64,000 nt of DNA from Sistotremastrum niveocremeum HHB9708. Lineage: Eukaryota; Basidiomycota; Agaricomycetes; Sistotremastrales; Sistotremastraceae. The notes beneath the pieces are model-generated. The model searched no databases and had not been told where the DNA came from. It was given only the letters and a program-made list of their open reading frames with translations. The position numbers were made by a program, and so were the translations under genes. The stretch lies in contig KV419397.1 of the NCBI GenBank assembly GCA_001630475.1, positions 627,758-691,757 of the forward strand. Direction: 5' to 3'. Shown here piece by piece: positions 12,548 through 22,914 of the stretch (positions within the stretch are counted from its first letter, which is position 1; the number at the start of each line of letters is the position of its first letter).

Positions 12548-13809
12548 TTTTAACTCCAAAAATCACTCAAAAATACATTCAAAAGCATGGTTGAATTCGC
12601 ATAATCAAGGATGATTTAATAATGATCTTCACAGAAAATGCTACCCGAGTTCCCTTTATCTCTCTCCCTTTTCTTTCTTTTCCTTTCTTTTTCTCTTTCT
12701 TTTCGGGCCGAAATACCCCTTCTTTGAGGGGAAAACCATTTGGGGCAAGGTCTGCGCCGCCGGAGTTACCGCCCGTGCCGCCTCACTTTCAATCCATACC
12801 CGGACCCCGGGGTGTCTTTCCTTATACGTGCACCCGTTTTTCCCACGCTTACCATTTGGGCTCTTCGTCACCGAAGGACACGACTCCATGATCCCGAATC
12901 ATTGATCATCATTAGAGAGATCACCTGTGAACAGCGCAAGTGATCAGTATCGAACTTCAACTACGGAATTGAGGGCAGGCTGGTGTATCTAGAAATGAAT
13001 ATATTCGTATTTTTATGAGTTTATAGCCCAGGCCGGTTTCTGATGCGAACTGCTTGGGCGCGGGATCATCAAAGGATCTGAACTATTGTAGCACAACTAT
13101 GCTTGCAACTATGTAGGGGAATTCGGTGGCAATAGATAGTGAATTGACTGAATGACGAATATATCTCGGTTTTCTTAGGACTTTCAGACTTGGGACTTTC
13201 CTAACGGAACGGCTAACGGATGGTCTATCGGTATGGTGCGAGACCATAGAGGCTATCAAACGTCTCTGCACCAAGCTCAATGATTCTGATAGCAGTCAAA
13301 ATAGAGGGGAAGGACGCAGCAGCTGTATTCTGAGAAGTTACGTTACTTACAGTCCGGTATAAATAGTCTAGAGCTCTAGGTTCGTCACACTACTCTATGA
13401 TGTCATATATATCTGAATTTTAGTCGTCGGAAGCCTTTACCCAGTTGAAGACACCAAAAAAACGATGTCTAGGACCCAAATATGAAGTGGACCTGAACAT
13501 TTAAGGTATTTTCGGTGTCGGAGCGAAGAAAGAGCTCCAGAAAGCCATGAGGCCCTTGTTCAAGACGACATCTAAAGTTGAAATGTTGATTTTTGAGAAG
13601 GCTCGAATGAGGAGATCGCAAGATATAAGGGAATCAACGAAGGGACATGCGTATAGCAAGGCTACATTCGGAGATTGGCACGGGGGGAGGCTCTGTCAGA
13701 TCGATCCACGGGTAGATTCCGCTCAGTCGCCACATCGGCTCTCGTAGACTTGCTCGTAGATCGTTCCATTGGCCCCTCATTCTGTTGAATTTATTCCAAA
13801 GGTAGTCTA

Positions 13810-14177
13810 CTGTACTGATACGACCATAGCATACCGTTACGGCCAAAAACGGCCGGCTTGTGTGTCAAAATCGCGTCACGTAACGCATAACGGGGCCCTT
13901 GTATGTCGAGATTTTGGATCTCGGGAAAGCAGGTCTGGCAGCCTTAAATGGTCAAAAAATTCCAATTTCCAGGTAGGTGGAGCATATATACAATCAACTA
14001 GTACATATACACAATGGAAAATAAATTTATTTTATATTGATTATCAGCGGCAAGGTCATTGCGTGCGGTATGTTGGATTGCGTTACGTAACGCGTAACGC
14101 GGCCATTATGTGTCGATTTGGCGGTTCCTGGGAAACGTAACGCGTAACGGCCGTATGTTACGGTCGTATGCGTACAG
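13810..14177. mobile_element. MITE copy 1, TA-flanked (Tc1/mariner- or pogo-like termini), 368 bp
   Basis: Terminal inverted repeats begin CTGTACTGATACGACC on the left, and on the right read, as reverse complement, CTGTACGCATACGACC. Similarity continues inward through CCGTTACGG-like words for about 35 bp. A TA dinucleotide borders each end (13808-13809 and 14178-14179), the target duplication of Tc1/mariner/pogo-class elements. The interior is rich in the self-complementary words CGTTACG and CGTAACGCGTAACG and has no transposase frame, so it is non-autonomous. It is related to the copy at 15168-15433 but about 100 bp longer. Confidence 0.8.
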
Positions 14178-14179
14178 TA

Positions 14180-14587
14180 GTAGAGGTAGACCGGTAGTCA
14201 GTCTATATTGGTGGATATAAGTCGGCAGGATACTGTTAGACACAAGGGGTAGTTTTCAGTCACAGAGCAGTAGAGTCGGCTTTGCAGTATCCTGATATCG
14301 TCCTAGAGGAGCACAATCGGGAAGGATTGAGAGAAAGATCTTGCCACACTGATGCGGTGTCCAGGGTCCTTCTACGTGTGCCGAGAAATGCCGACAATGC
14401 CGGAGCCGCGCCGCGGCCGGAGTTTCGAACAGGCCGAGATGCCAGACCTTGCCCCAAATCGCCTTCATAGTTATTACACCTCGAGTGAGGCTTGTCAAAG
14501 TGCTGCGGTACATTGATCATCTCTGATTACCGTCCCCGTAGCTTCAGCGCAGAAATTACGACAAATACTTAAGGACCTTGGCCTGAT
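14180..14587. other. Intergenic, no gene seen; may hold eroded FunK1 5' sequence
   Basis: About 400 bp between MITE copy 1 and the FunK1 fragment. The fragment lacks the kinase N-lobe and catalytic loop, and I could not find them here on the plus strand. Short minus-strand frames at 14256-14520 have no recognisable motif. Confidence 0.45.
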
Positions 14588-15187
14588 ATGATAATCGATG
14601 CGCATCACGCTGTTGCTTCGTGTAGCGGTTCCGTCTCTATACCTGAGCATCGATCGGTAAGTCAGTAATACTCAGCATCACAACTTCCATTAGCTTTCTC
14701 ATCCTTCTCGAAGGTTACGCTGCCATACCTCTCCCTTCGCCTTTTGCATGCATCGAGAAACGAAAACCTTGTTTCTTTACCTCACTCTCCAACGGATGAC
14801 CTTGAATCATTTGTATGGATCCTTCTCCACGTAATCCTAATGAGAGCTCCCTCCGGAGTTGGAACAGACTGGCTTGAACAGTTTGCCGTTAAAGAAAAGA
14901 AGCAGCACCACATGGCTCGAGTATACATAAAGACTATGATCATATCCTACCAAAATCCCTTAGCGCCCAGTCTGGATACGAAATTCGACCCATTCATCCC
15001 AATCTTGAATGCTCTGCTTGTCAGTACAGAGACGGGCAACAAACTAGCTCAACGTCTTGAAACTTTTCAGATCCACAATCGACTCGAAGAAGAAGAAGTT
15101 ACTCTATGCAAGGAGTACTATCAACAATTCCTCGAAATTTTATTCGCGGCGGCCAGCGATCCGTCTACTGTACCCATACGACCATAA
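14588..15187 (+). pseudogene. FunK1 C-lobe fragment 2, 5'-truncated, 3' end overrun by a MITE
   Basis: Two exon-like blocks, 14588..14656 and 14714..15187, with GTAAGT and GAAG borders at the same place and phase as intron 5 of the full FunK1 gene. The first block begins MIIDAHH (DFG-equivalent region) and ends EHRS; the second reads TLPYLSLRLL, then TDDLESFVWILLH and the helical C-lobe down to LEILFAAAS. The N-terminal region, N-lobe and catalytic Asp loop are absent, so it cannot be an active kinase. The open frame has no internal stop. Its last residues and stop codon come from the left end of MITE copy 2, inserted where relatives read EASEALPDTW. It points toward the MYND/MSS51-C gene at 15.75-17.3 kb. 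It may be a decaying copy or a small expressed fragment. Confidence 0.75.
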
Positions 15188-15433
15188 CGTACGGCCGTAA
15201 CGGCGTAACGTTCCCAAATAACAAACGTACAGCGTACAGGTCCAGTGTAACGCGTAACGTAGCCCACCATAACGTACCGCTTAAAGCTCGGCAACCGCGG
15301 CCGGCGTAGCCGGCCGGACCAAATTTCATGTGCCGAACGTACTTGGGTCGCGTTACGCGTTACGTAACGCTTTTTTTGCGTACTAAAATCCGGATTTTGA
15401 CCGTAACGGTACGTTGAGGTCGTATGGGTACAG
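15168..15433. mobile_element. MITE copy 2, TA-flanked, 266 bp, inserted in the FunK1 fragment
   Basis: Left end CTGTACCCATACGACC; right end, as reverse complement, CTGTACCCATACGACC, an identical 16-bp start that continues imperfectly to about 35 bp. TA borders lie at 15166-15167 and 15434-15435. The interior carries the same CGTTACG and GCGTTACGTAACGC palindromic words as copy 1 and no open frame of use. The left end supplies the final codons and stop of the FunK1 fragment, so the insertion is younger than that fragment's frame. Family: non-autonomous Tc1/mariner/pogo-class by target site; no autonomous partner is visible in the window. Confidence 0.85.
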
Positions 15434-15435
15434 TA

Positions 15436-15751
15436 TCCCAGAGACTTGGTGAAGACATCTGTATCAGCATAAAACTACTAGTCAATGTGTACATGACTCT
15501 AAACGTGTTTATGATCCCAAATGTAGTTAGAGGACTTAAGATGCTGCAATCTTGAGACTCTTAACTCATTTCCTGCGTTCGGACATATAATGACCTGTTC
15601 ATCCCCAAGAATAATGACTCTGCATAGAAATTTAACGCAACATGTTGGCCTCGATTGGTTAAAATTTTGGTTTTGGTACAATTACATGTCTTTTGGTGGA
15701 TATACTATCAAACTACAAGGACTGAACATGAGTCAATTTCATAGGCAGTCC
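15436..15751. other. Intergenic, no gene seen
   Basis: About 315 bp between MITE copy 2 and the 3' end of the convergent MYND/MSS51-C gene. It is AT-rich, with no motif beyond what a 3' flank would hold. Confidence 0.5.
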
Positions 15752-17313
15752 CTAATTGTCCTTCGGGTTAACAACGTATATCCAGGCGTTGCTTGCATGA
15801 GGAAGAAAATTCGTGTTAGGATATCGCAGAGCAGGACTCATGAATTCATTCAAAATTCTTTTTCTCACTTGATTCGCCCCTTGCATCAACCTTCCATCTT
15901 CGCTGGATGCGGCATTGCGAGACTCATTCCAGAGAATGGCTCTAATGCCATGATCACACTCGTCCAGCGACGCTGACACGTAATCAGTGATAATGAATGG
16001 TATACCTTTCTTGACAGAATGAACAAGGACCGGCATCCATTCCGGATAGGTTGTGACTCCGGCATTCTGACCCACGATAACATCTGGTCTCTCCGAGTAC
16101 GTCTGAGGGTCGTAAAAAGGGATCTTGGAGTGAAGAGTCATCTTGATAGTGCCCCCGCCCAGTGTTTCGGGAGCACTGTAAGAATAGACGGTCTCCTTCC
16201 GAGCCAGCGATCCCGCCTTGGCTGATTTGACAGCATTAAGGACTGCCGTCCCGAAAAGGACAAGATGAACATCGCAATACGGAAGAAGAAGAGCTAATTC
16301 TCCAAACCTGTTCTGCTCGTAAGCGACCGCGGCGACTGCTAAGTAAGACTAAGAAGAACTTACACTGGAAGAAACCCGAGCTCTTTCTACGTATAAAACA
16401 TATGAGACAGGGTCTCGGAATTTGGGACAGAATGACTTACCTCAACACCAACTAGGAAGATCGTCAGCGATTTGCGACTCTGGACGCTGCCCGCGTCAAT
16501 GCCGAGCACTCGAAGCATGCGATAGATCGTCAAAGGCCAGTGAAGCAGATGAGCTGCGGGTGACGATATGGGGAGCTTGCGCCATTCATAGTAGCTAGCC
16601 CAAGAGTCTGCGAAGTTGGGTAGGCTCTGAGGTGGCATCCTGCCTTTAGACTCGTCGAAGTTAAGCCATGGTATCTCATTCTCCGGAAGCTTCCAGCCTT
16701 CCAATTCGGTAAGGTGAAAGGACCTTTGGAGATAAGAGTTCCCGAAAGCTTGGCTTTCTCTGGCATCGCATGGTGGCACAGTCCACCAACCGAACGCAGG
16801 GCCAACACCATGCAGTTTTCGCGACGCAAGGGTGAGATCGAGGTCATAGTATCCGCCATGTTTTACACTCCACGGGAACTGAGCAGCAATCTCATTGAAC
16901 GCATCTAGGTGCGACATTTGCTCCTGAAATACGGTCAAAGACTGGCATCTGACAATACAATGCATGGTGCCGCACCTTTATGGCCCCGCATTTTCCTTTG
17001 TGTCCCTCTCCGAACCCACCAGGTTTCATATGACGCTTCCAATTCATCTTTGAACAGTTTGCGCTGCAATAAATAATCGCTTTACAAGCCGAACAGCGTA
17101 AAGGCTACAGGTGGCATTTTGAGCACATGTCAGATGCTCAGGATTGGATGAGAATCAGTGAATCACCTTGTACATTCGGTTTCCGCAGTGAAAACACGTA
17201 TAGACGATTGGCCACATCGCCTTGTAGTTCGGATCCTTCTGCGTGTGTAACCATTCCTCGTACAAGTATTCTCCCTCTTCTGCACATCCGCATCGCGGTC
17301 CATGGGTTGACAT
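15752..17313 (-). CDS. MYND zinc finger / MSS51 C-terminal-like protein, paralogue A
   Basis: Five exons, complement(join(15752..16307,16364..16386,16441..16923,16976..17104,17167..17313)), 445 residues. An N-terminal CGC pair precedes a MYND finger at about residues 40-88: CFHC, then RCSACKAIIYCSANC, then GHKGKC, with the finger split by intron 1. The second half matches the mitochondrial splicing suppressor 51 C-terminal-like domain: FGWW, WLNFDESKGRMPPQSLP, SWASYYEWRKLP, HWPLTIYRML, then PDVIVGQNAGVTTYPEW and NAWIYVVNP. Exon 4 is a 23-nt micro-exon (KELGFLP). Yeast Mss51 couples Cox1 translation and assembly, but expanded fungal relatives like this one have no known role. The start was chosen by alignment with the three other copies in this window. 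Confidence 0.87.
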
Positions 17314-17503
17314 GTTGGGGTGACGGACAGTTAGTTTGGTACGAATGAAATCGACGACGGAGGGCTGTTGTGGGACCAAGAGATTGATTCGAGTATCGAA
17401 TGCCACCTGTCTGACGCGAGATGGAAGTTGAGACGAGATATGGTTCCGGGGAAACAATTACGTTGAAGACAACAAAGCTTCGCAGCGCAGACAAGGGGCT
17501 GAC

Positions 17504-17517
17504 GTAAGCGCTCTAGA
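17504..17517. promoter_or_regulatory. Shared 14-bp word upstream of MYND/MSS51-C paralogue A
   Basis: GTAAGCGCTCTAGA lies 191 bp upstream of the A start codon. The identical word lies 175 bp upstream of paralogue B (20002-20015). It joins two palindromes, AGCGCT and TCTAGA. The surrounding promoter is only loosely similar, so this could be a retained binding site or simply recent shared ancestry. Confidence 0.4.
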
Positions 17518-17657
17518 GCGCGGCAACGAGGGCCACCACCGGCATCAGATTCTGCAGGTTGGTCCGTTAGAAAGGTCCTAGAATATTCTCCCGATGACGA
17601 TCGACCTCTTTCTGAGTGGTCTTCGACGAAGTTTTACAGAAAAAAAAATCACAGCAG

Positions 17658-18264
17658 ATGGAAAAAAATGTGTCAAGAGATTCTGATCGATGAAATCATA
17701 CAGGAACGGAAACAAGGCCCTGTCTTTTTGGAGCGTTCGGTGAGCCCAACGATTCAATGAAGATGATTAGTGACCCTAATGTCAATCCAGGGAACTATTT
17801 CATGCATGTCTCTTAGGCTTCTAGGCAGATGGGCGTATGCCAAGGACGACAGCCCTATTTTCTTTCCCTCGGGGTTGGATGATCTGGAGTCGTTCATCTG
17901 GGTCATATTTCGTGTTATTATCGCACACGTTAAGACATCGATGAATCCAGACTGGCTCCGTGTTCTCAAAACTCAAGAGAAGCGCAGTCATTGGATTAGC
18001 CGGAATGGCATAGTGCGGATCATCCTTACTCAGGATCGCAACGGCCCTCAATATCAGGAGAAAGCTATGATCCCATTTGTCCCAGTATTGGCAAGACTAT
18101 TCAGACTTTCCGAGGATGCGGCCGGAGCTTGTGCGAGGATGGAGGGTCAAAGAGCACAAAGCCTAGTCAGTACGAGACAGAACGTTGATCTATTCCGAGA
18201 TTTCTATCACAAATATCTGGAAATATTACTCCATGCTTCGGAGGCGCTTCCCAATAGGTGGTGA
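17658..18264 (+). pseudogene. FunK1 C-lobe fragment 3, 5'-truncated
   Basis: Two exon-like blocks, 17658..17739 and 17791..18264, bounded by GTGAGC and TCCAG at the same intron position and phase as in the full FunK1 gene. Block one carries CQEILIDE, equivalent to CQGMLIDAD; block two reads GTISCMSLRLLGRW, LDDLESFIWVIF and ends LLHASEALPNRW with its natural stop. The N-terminal region, N-lobe and catalytic loop are missing, the same extent of loss as in fragment 2. The frame is open. Its stop lies 15 bp from the stop of the convergent MYND/MSS51-C paralogue B. Together with fragment 2 and paralogue A this indicates tandem duplication of a two-gene unit. Confidence 0.75.
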
Positions 18265-18279
18265 TTCTTCGTGTATACA

Positions 18280-19827
18280 TTAAACTTTATCGTTTACAGG
18301 ATTTATTATATACAGCCATGCATTGTTTGCTCGAGGCAGGAAGTTCGCCCGCGGAACCTTCCCAGCCGGACACATAAAATCATTAAGTATCTTCTCCCTC
18401 TCGCTCTTCATCATCGCCCTCCTTAGCATCAAACTCTCCTCTGGCGTTGCCTTACCGACTTCTTTGGAGATCATCCCTAGTATAACTCGATCGCACTCAT
18501 CCAACGCCACGTGCAAATCATCAGTCACAGCGAGCGGGATATCCTTCTTGAAGGCATGAAGGATGATCGGGGACCACTCGGGGTAAGTCGTCACGCCGGC
18601 ATTCAAACCTAATATCGCGTCTGGTCTTTCTGTGAATATGTTGGGATCATAGTGTGGATTTTTCGAGTGAAGAGTGAGTTGGATTGTCCCACTGCCGAGT
18701 GATTCGGGAGCGGTGTAGGTGTATACGCATGCTTTTCGAGCAAGAGACCCGTTTCTGGCGGATTTTACGAGATTGAAAACGGCATCACCAAATAAGACAA
18801 GATGAAGATCGGTGAAGGGGAACAGAAGAGCCAACTCTCCGAACCTGTTAAGATCAGCTCGATTTTTTGGGGCTGAAATCAAAACTTACACCGGCAGTAA
18901 ATCCAACTCAGTCTGAAAGACTCGATGGTTAATCCGTCAAAAAGGTAAAATTAACTGGGCTTACTTCAATCCCTTCCATGAAGATCTTGACAGTCTTTCG
19001 GTCCTCAGCAGTTCCCGGGGAGATATCGAGCTCTCGAAGCAAACGATAGACCGACAATGGCCAATGAAGAAGAAGAGCAGCCTGTGAAGACTTGGGAAGA
19101 CCACGCCATTCATAATAACTTGTCCACGAGTCTTCGAAATTAGGTGGACTCTTCGGCGGATTTCTTCCTCTGGCTTCATCAAAGTTCAACCAAGGGATGT
19201 CTTTCTCAGGAAGTTTCCACCCCTCCACTTCATCAAAATGCGAAGCTCGCTGAAGAGCTTGTCCAAAAGCTTTTTCTTTCACTGATCCACACGGAGGTAT
19301 GTTCCAGAATCCGAACGCGGGTCCACCGCCGTGCAATTTGAAAGAACCGAGTGTGAGATCGTAATCATAGTAGGAACCATTTTTGACGTTCCAAGGGAAT
19401 GGCTCGGATATCTGATTGAATTTTTCGAGTTCGAGCATATGCCCCTTCCATAACATGAGATTTCACGACGAGCAGAGACGAAGAGGTTCGTACCTTGACT
19501 GAGGCACAGTTATGTTTGTGTCCCTGACGCATGCCAACTCCAGGTACGATATGTGTGGTCCAGTTCTCTTTCGCGCATTTCGGTCCGCAATATATAATGG
19601 CTTTGCAGCCTCCGCAACGTCGAGACTAAGAAATAACAAAGATGAGGATGAGGGTATTAGCAAGTGTTGAGAGAGAGTTTCACCATCTTTACCCCCTCAT
19701 GACAGTGGAAGCACGTATACCATACTGGCCACTCCATCCTGTAACTCGGATCCTCCTGATGTTTGGACCATTCCTCATACAGATGCTTGGCTTCTTGACC
19801 ACAAGCGCATGACTTCCCATGAACCAT
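18280..19827 (-). CDS. MYND zinc finger / MSS51 C-terminal-like protein, paralogue B
   Basis: Five exons, complement(join(18280..18844,18890..18912,18965..19444,19494..19625,19684..19827)), 447 residues. Layout as in paralogue A: CACG near the N-terminus, the MYND finger CFHC plus RRCGGCKAIIYCGPKC plus GHKHNC, then GPAFGFWN, WLNFDEARGRNPPKSPP, SWTSYYEWRGLP, HWPLSVYRLLREL, PDAILGLNAGVTTYPEW and NAWLYIINPV. The 23-nt micro-exon encodes TELDLLP. All intron phases equal those of copies A, C and D. Its stop is 15 bp from that of FunK1 fragment 3, so the transcripts probably overlap at their 3' ends. Role unknown beyond the family; a zinc-binding, protein-interacting function is inferred. Confidence 0.87.
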
Positions 19828-20176
19828 TTTTGAAGAATGATATGTGACGATAGAAATGACTTTCAACGGGGGCAAGTGAGACAACCTAACGATTGCGCTT
19901 GACACGTGTTCAGAGCGAGCAGGAGGTCGGGATGAGGCATGGGTAAGGGGAATTGATTACGTCGAAGTCAACCAAGGCACTTCGAAAGCTGAGTTGATGA
20001 TGTAAGCGCTCTAGATTGGATCTCGGCCGAGAAATGCCGGAGCCGGCATCCTTTGGCACATCCAAAAAAAGAAATAATTGCGATCTAATGGGAAGGCATC
20101 TTTGAAAAGTTACATTACTATTTAGCTTCTTCTTCTCGTCTTATGCGAGGTACACAGTTCTCTCCCAATGGATAGA
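19828..20176. promoter_or_regulatory. Upstream region of MYND/MSS51-C paralogue B with the shared GTAAGCGCTCTAGA word
   Basis: About 350 bp between the paralogue B start and the 3' end of the oxidoreductase gene. It contains the 14-bp word at 20002-20015 that also occurs before paralogue A, preceded in both by an ATTACGT(T/C)GAAG-like word. No other gene is seen. Confidence 0.4.
20002..20015. promoter_or_regulatory. Shared 14-bp word upstream of MYND/MSS51-C paralogue B
   Basis: GTAAGCGCTCTAGA, identical to the word at 17504-17517 before paralogue A, at a similar distance (175 against 191 bp) from the start codon. Candidate binding site or plain shared ancestry. Confidence 0.4.
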
Positions 20177-21610
20177 CTACTCCCCAATCGAATATACGAT
20201 CTTCTTGCTGTGCTTCCCGCTCTTCATCAACTCAAATCCGTCCTGGACCTTGTCTAGTCCCCCAATGACATCAATATCTGAGGGCTAAAAGATATCCATC
20301 AGGCAACATCCATTGAAGAAGATATCAAATCTACGAACCTTCAACTTCCCCTCTCCGAATAATGTGGTAGCCAATTTACACCACTTAGCCCAGAGCTTCG
20401 TATCCTCCTCACTATACGGGAAGAAAGTCGTATCATAAGTCAGTTCCTTCCCAAGACAGATATACGCCAAGCAGAATTCAGTTTTCACTTCTGGACGAGG
20501 AAGACCTGAGAGATCAAACAGCGTCGTGACGAGTCTGCCGCCTTCAGGTCGGAAGAATTCTTGAGTCTTTTGGATTGTTCCTTGTTCGGATATGCTATGC
20601 CGCTATGAGTGAGTGATTTGGGGATGAAGAAGGGTAAGGGGAAAAGTACCAGTCTACACCGTATTGGATTTGATCGCCTGTTGCTTCTTTGATCTTTTTG
20701 ACAGCGTCCGGGTCTTTATAGTCGGCGACGACATCTGCACCGAGTGCTTTTAGGGTGGGCCATCGGTATTCCGAGGCGGTAGTTGCTACTCGTAGACCGG
20801 CCAATTTGGCAAGTTGAATCACGAATTGTCCTACTGCTGATGCCTATCGTCGTATCCGTCAGATTAGGATTGGAAAAGCTGGAAGGGAGACATACACCGC
20901 TGTACACGATAATCCATTCTCCGTTTGCTTTTTCGGGATATTGAGGAAGTTTAAGATTTTGGAAGAGCGATTGGACCTTTATGTATCATGTAAGGTATAT
21001 GCGGACTTCGGAGAAGGCATGAACATACGGCCGTGCAATAAGGAATGGGAATAGAAGCGGCTTGTCGGGGCGTGATATTGCTCGGTACGACCGAGGTTAA
21101 GTCCCATCGCGTTGTAGCATATCTACCGTAAATCAGACTCAATGCCGCAAGGGAACGATGGAAAAAGATTTACTCAGCAAACGCGCCATTATCTTCTCGA
21201 GTCGAGCCTCTGATAAAAACAAAACGAACTTCTCCCTTCTTCACTTCGGAGGTGGGTACGTCTGACCCGAGTTCGACAACTTCGCCCACGGCGTCGCAGC
21301 CGACAATGACGCCTGCCTTGGCCTTGGCCGCCGTCTGTTCGAAAATTAAGTAAGAGAATGTAGCTTTGGGTCGACGATCGTGCCTTCCAATCTGTATCAA
21401 AATCAATTAGAGTGATGCTACTTGCGTACTCAAAAGAGGCTGACCTGTTGGATTTTGTCCAGCGGTGATGACTCTCAACCTGTACTCATCTTTAGTCAAG
21501 AGCGGAGCATAAGAGCAAAGATATCACAATATCTCGTCCGCTTCGGGCTTAGGTATAGGCTTTTCTTCAACCTTGATAGACCCATCGGCTTGTACAACAG
21601 AAGCTTTCAT
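20177..21610 (-). CDS. Zinc-type alcohol dehydrogenase / enoyl-reductase-like oxidoreductase (MDR)
   Basis: Nine exons, complement(join(20177..20284,20339..20594,20650..20843,20896..20976,21029..21122,21174..21334,21384..21391,21445..21479,21528..21610)), 339 residues, a typical length. Motifs: MKASVVQADGSIKVEEKP, ITAGQNPTDWK, VIVGCDAVGEVVELGS, NITPRQAASIPIPYCTA, then the nucleotide-binding stretch WIIVYSGASAVGQFVIQLAK (AxxxxG variant), LGADVVADYKDPD, EGGRLVTTLF and a C-terminal KSGKHSKKIVYSIGE. It belongs to the medium-chain NAD(P)H reductases close to fungal trans-enoyl reductases. These are often partners of polyketide synthases, but none is nearby. To keep the DWK motif, exon 3 must be only 8 nt and the next intron must start with GC (AAG|GCACGA). 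That part is inferred; the rest is firm. Confidence 0.86.
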
Positions 21611-22914
21611 CGTTCAAAAATCAAGTCGGCGGGTATAGTCTCAGTGATGAGGGGCAGGAGCAAAGGAGACAAAGGCGGGACATTGCAGAATCAGGCATCT
21701 TATAAGAGCCGCTCAGGAAAAGAGGCTGATTGTTGAGTTCGTCTTGCTAATTCTGCAAATTGCTGAGCCACCGTGGAAGCACTGGGAAGCATGGCTCACT
21801 AAGCGGTCCGATATCCGATATCCGGCTTCCGAGGCTCCCAATCCAATCCTGCCAACTCAAGATAATCTAAAGCCGCTTCTGTTCGCTCTGTGGGGCCTTT
21901 TTGGACTGGCTTGGACTGGCAGCTTGTTTAAGCCTCTTATTTGTTGCTGGCGATGTACTAGGATTATCCATGAAGTCAATTGGAATGACTCAACCTGAGG
22001 CTCAGGCTTATTCTCGCCAATGGATTCAAGTTCAACTATTGAATTCAAAGCCATCGACAAGATCTCTCACACTACGTCTTTAACTCCCCTGAACAAGTAA
22101 CGCCCCAATTATGAACAGCTCTCAAAAAGGTCAAGGTCATCCGATTTTTTCCGGACGAATCGCCGCCTTTCGCCATCTCCTGATGATCTCCATCCGACTC
22201 CTACGTCACTACTATTCCGACCCTGCACCTTGTTTTTCCTGGATGAAAAGGATCGGAAATCTAAAGGGATCTGCTTTATGCTGATGTCATCTGAACCGCT
22301 ATCGAAGATCGTATTCAACGGTGCTCGGCGAGCCCGCTGCTGCCCGAAGCTTGCTTACTTGACCTATCGCCGAATATTTCTTGCAATAAACCAGCCTTTT
22401 ATTGGCATGAACTCCGTGAACACGAGGCTCTTGGGTTTTTTTGGGAGAACTATCCTCCTCTATAGGGCAAGCAGCTGAATCTCTATACCGCAAGATTATC
22501 TCGACCATATATATTCCGGACGTATCCTAAGCCTTCGCTCGGTCTCGTGTTTTATTATGCCATGCTCTGGACCGTTGAAATGCCGCCAGGAAAGAATTCG
22601 TCACTCGTCCGGCAGTAGAAACAAGCGCCGTAAATAATGCATATAACTGGGTATTGGATGTATCGTGTCCTCGCCTCGCCGCTCCCCGAATTCCCCTTTC
22701 CTGTCCCCCATCCTATGACTCTACCTCCTCTCGAATATATATACGGTAACCAGAAATCGATGAAAGAGAGAAAAGAAGGGTTCGTTCAAGAGGTTCGTTA
22801 AAATGATCTTATGGATATGTCTGTTCGGGAGCGATCTAAGTGACGCCCCGAAGTCGCTCGTTGAGCGTTGAGAAATGATCAAGATGATCAAGGAAACCAA
22901 CGCAAGATGAAGTA
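21611..22914. other. Intergenic, no gene seen
   Basis: About 1.3 kb between the oxidoreductase start and the oxysterol-binding protein stop, that is a promoter plus a 3' flank. Open frames of 60-84 codons on both strands show no motif. No repeat or RNA gene was recognised. Confidence 0.5.

Larger units (their letters stand above)
11142..13809. other. Long intergenic region with simple repeats
   Basis: About 2.7 kb with no gene I can support. It holds clustered GAGATAACATG-type direct repeats (about 11680-11880), a (GC)n run at about 12531-12547, a pure pyrimidine tract at about 12658-12705, and short frames without motifs. It ends at the first TA-flanked MITE. Confidence 0.5.

Noticed and set aside
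13810-15433. CRISPR-like array, because of the repeated CGTTACG words
   Set aside because: The words are irregularly spaced palindromes inside elements with inverted ends and TA duplications; the genome is eukaryotic.
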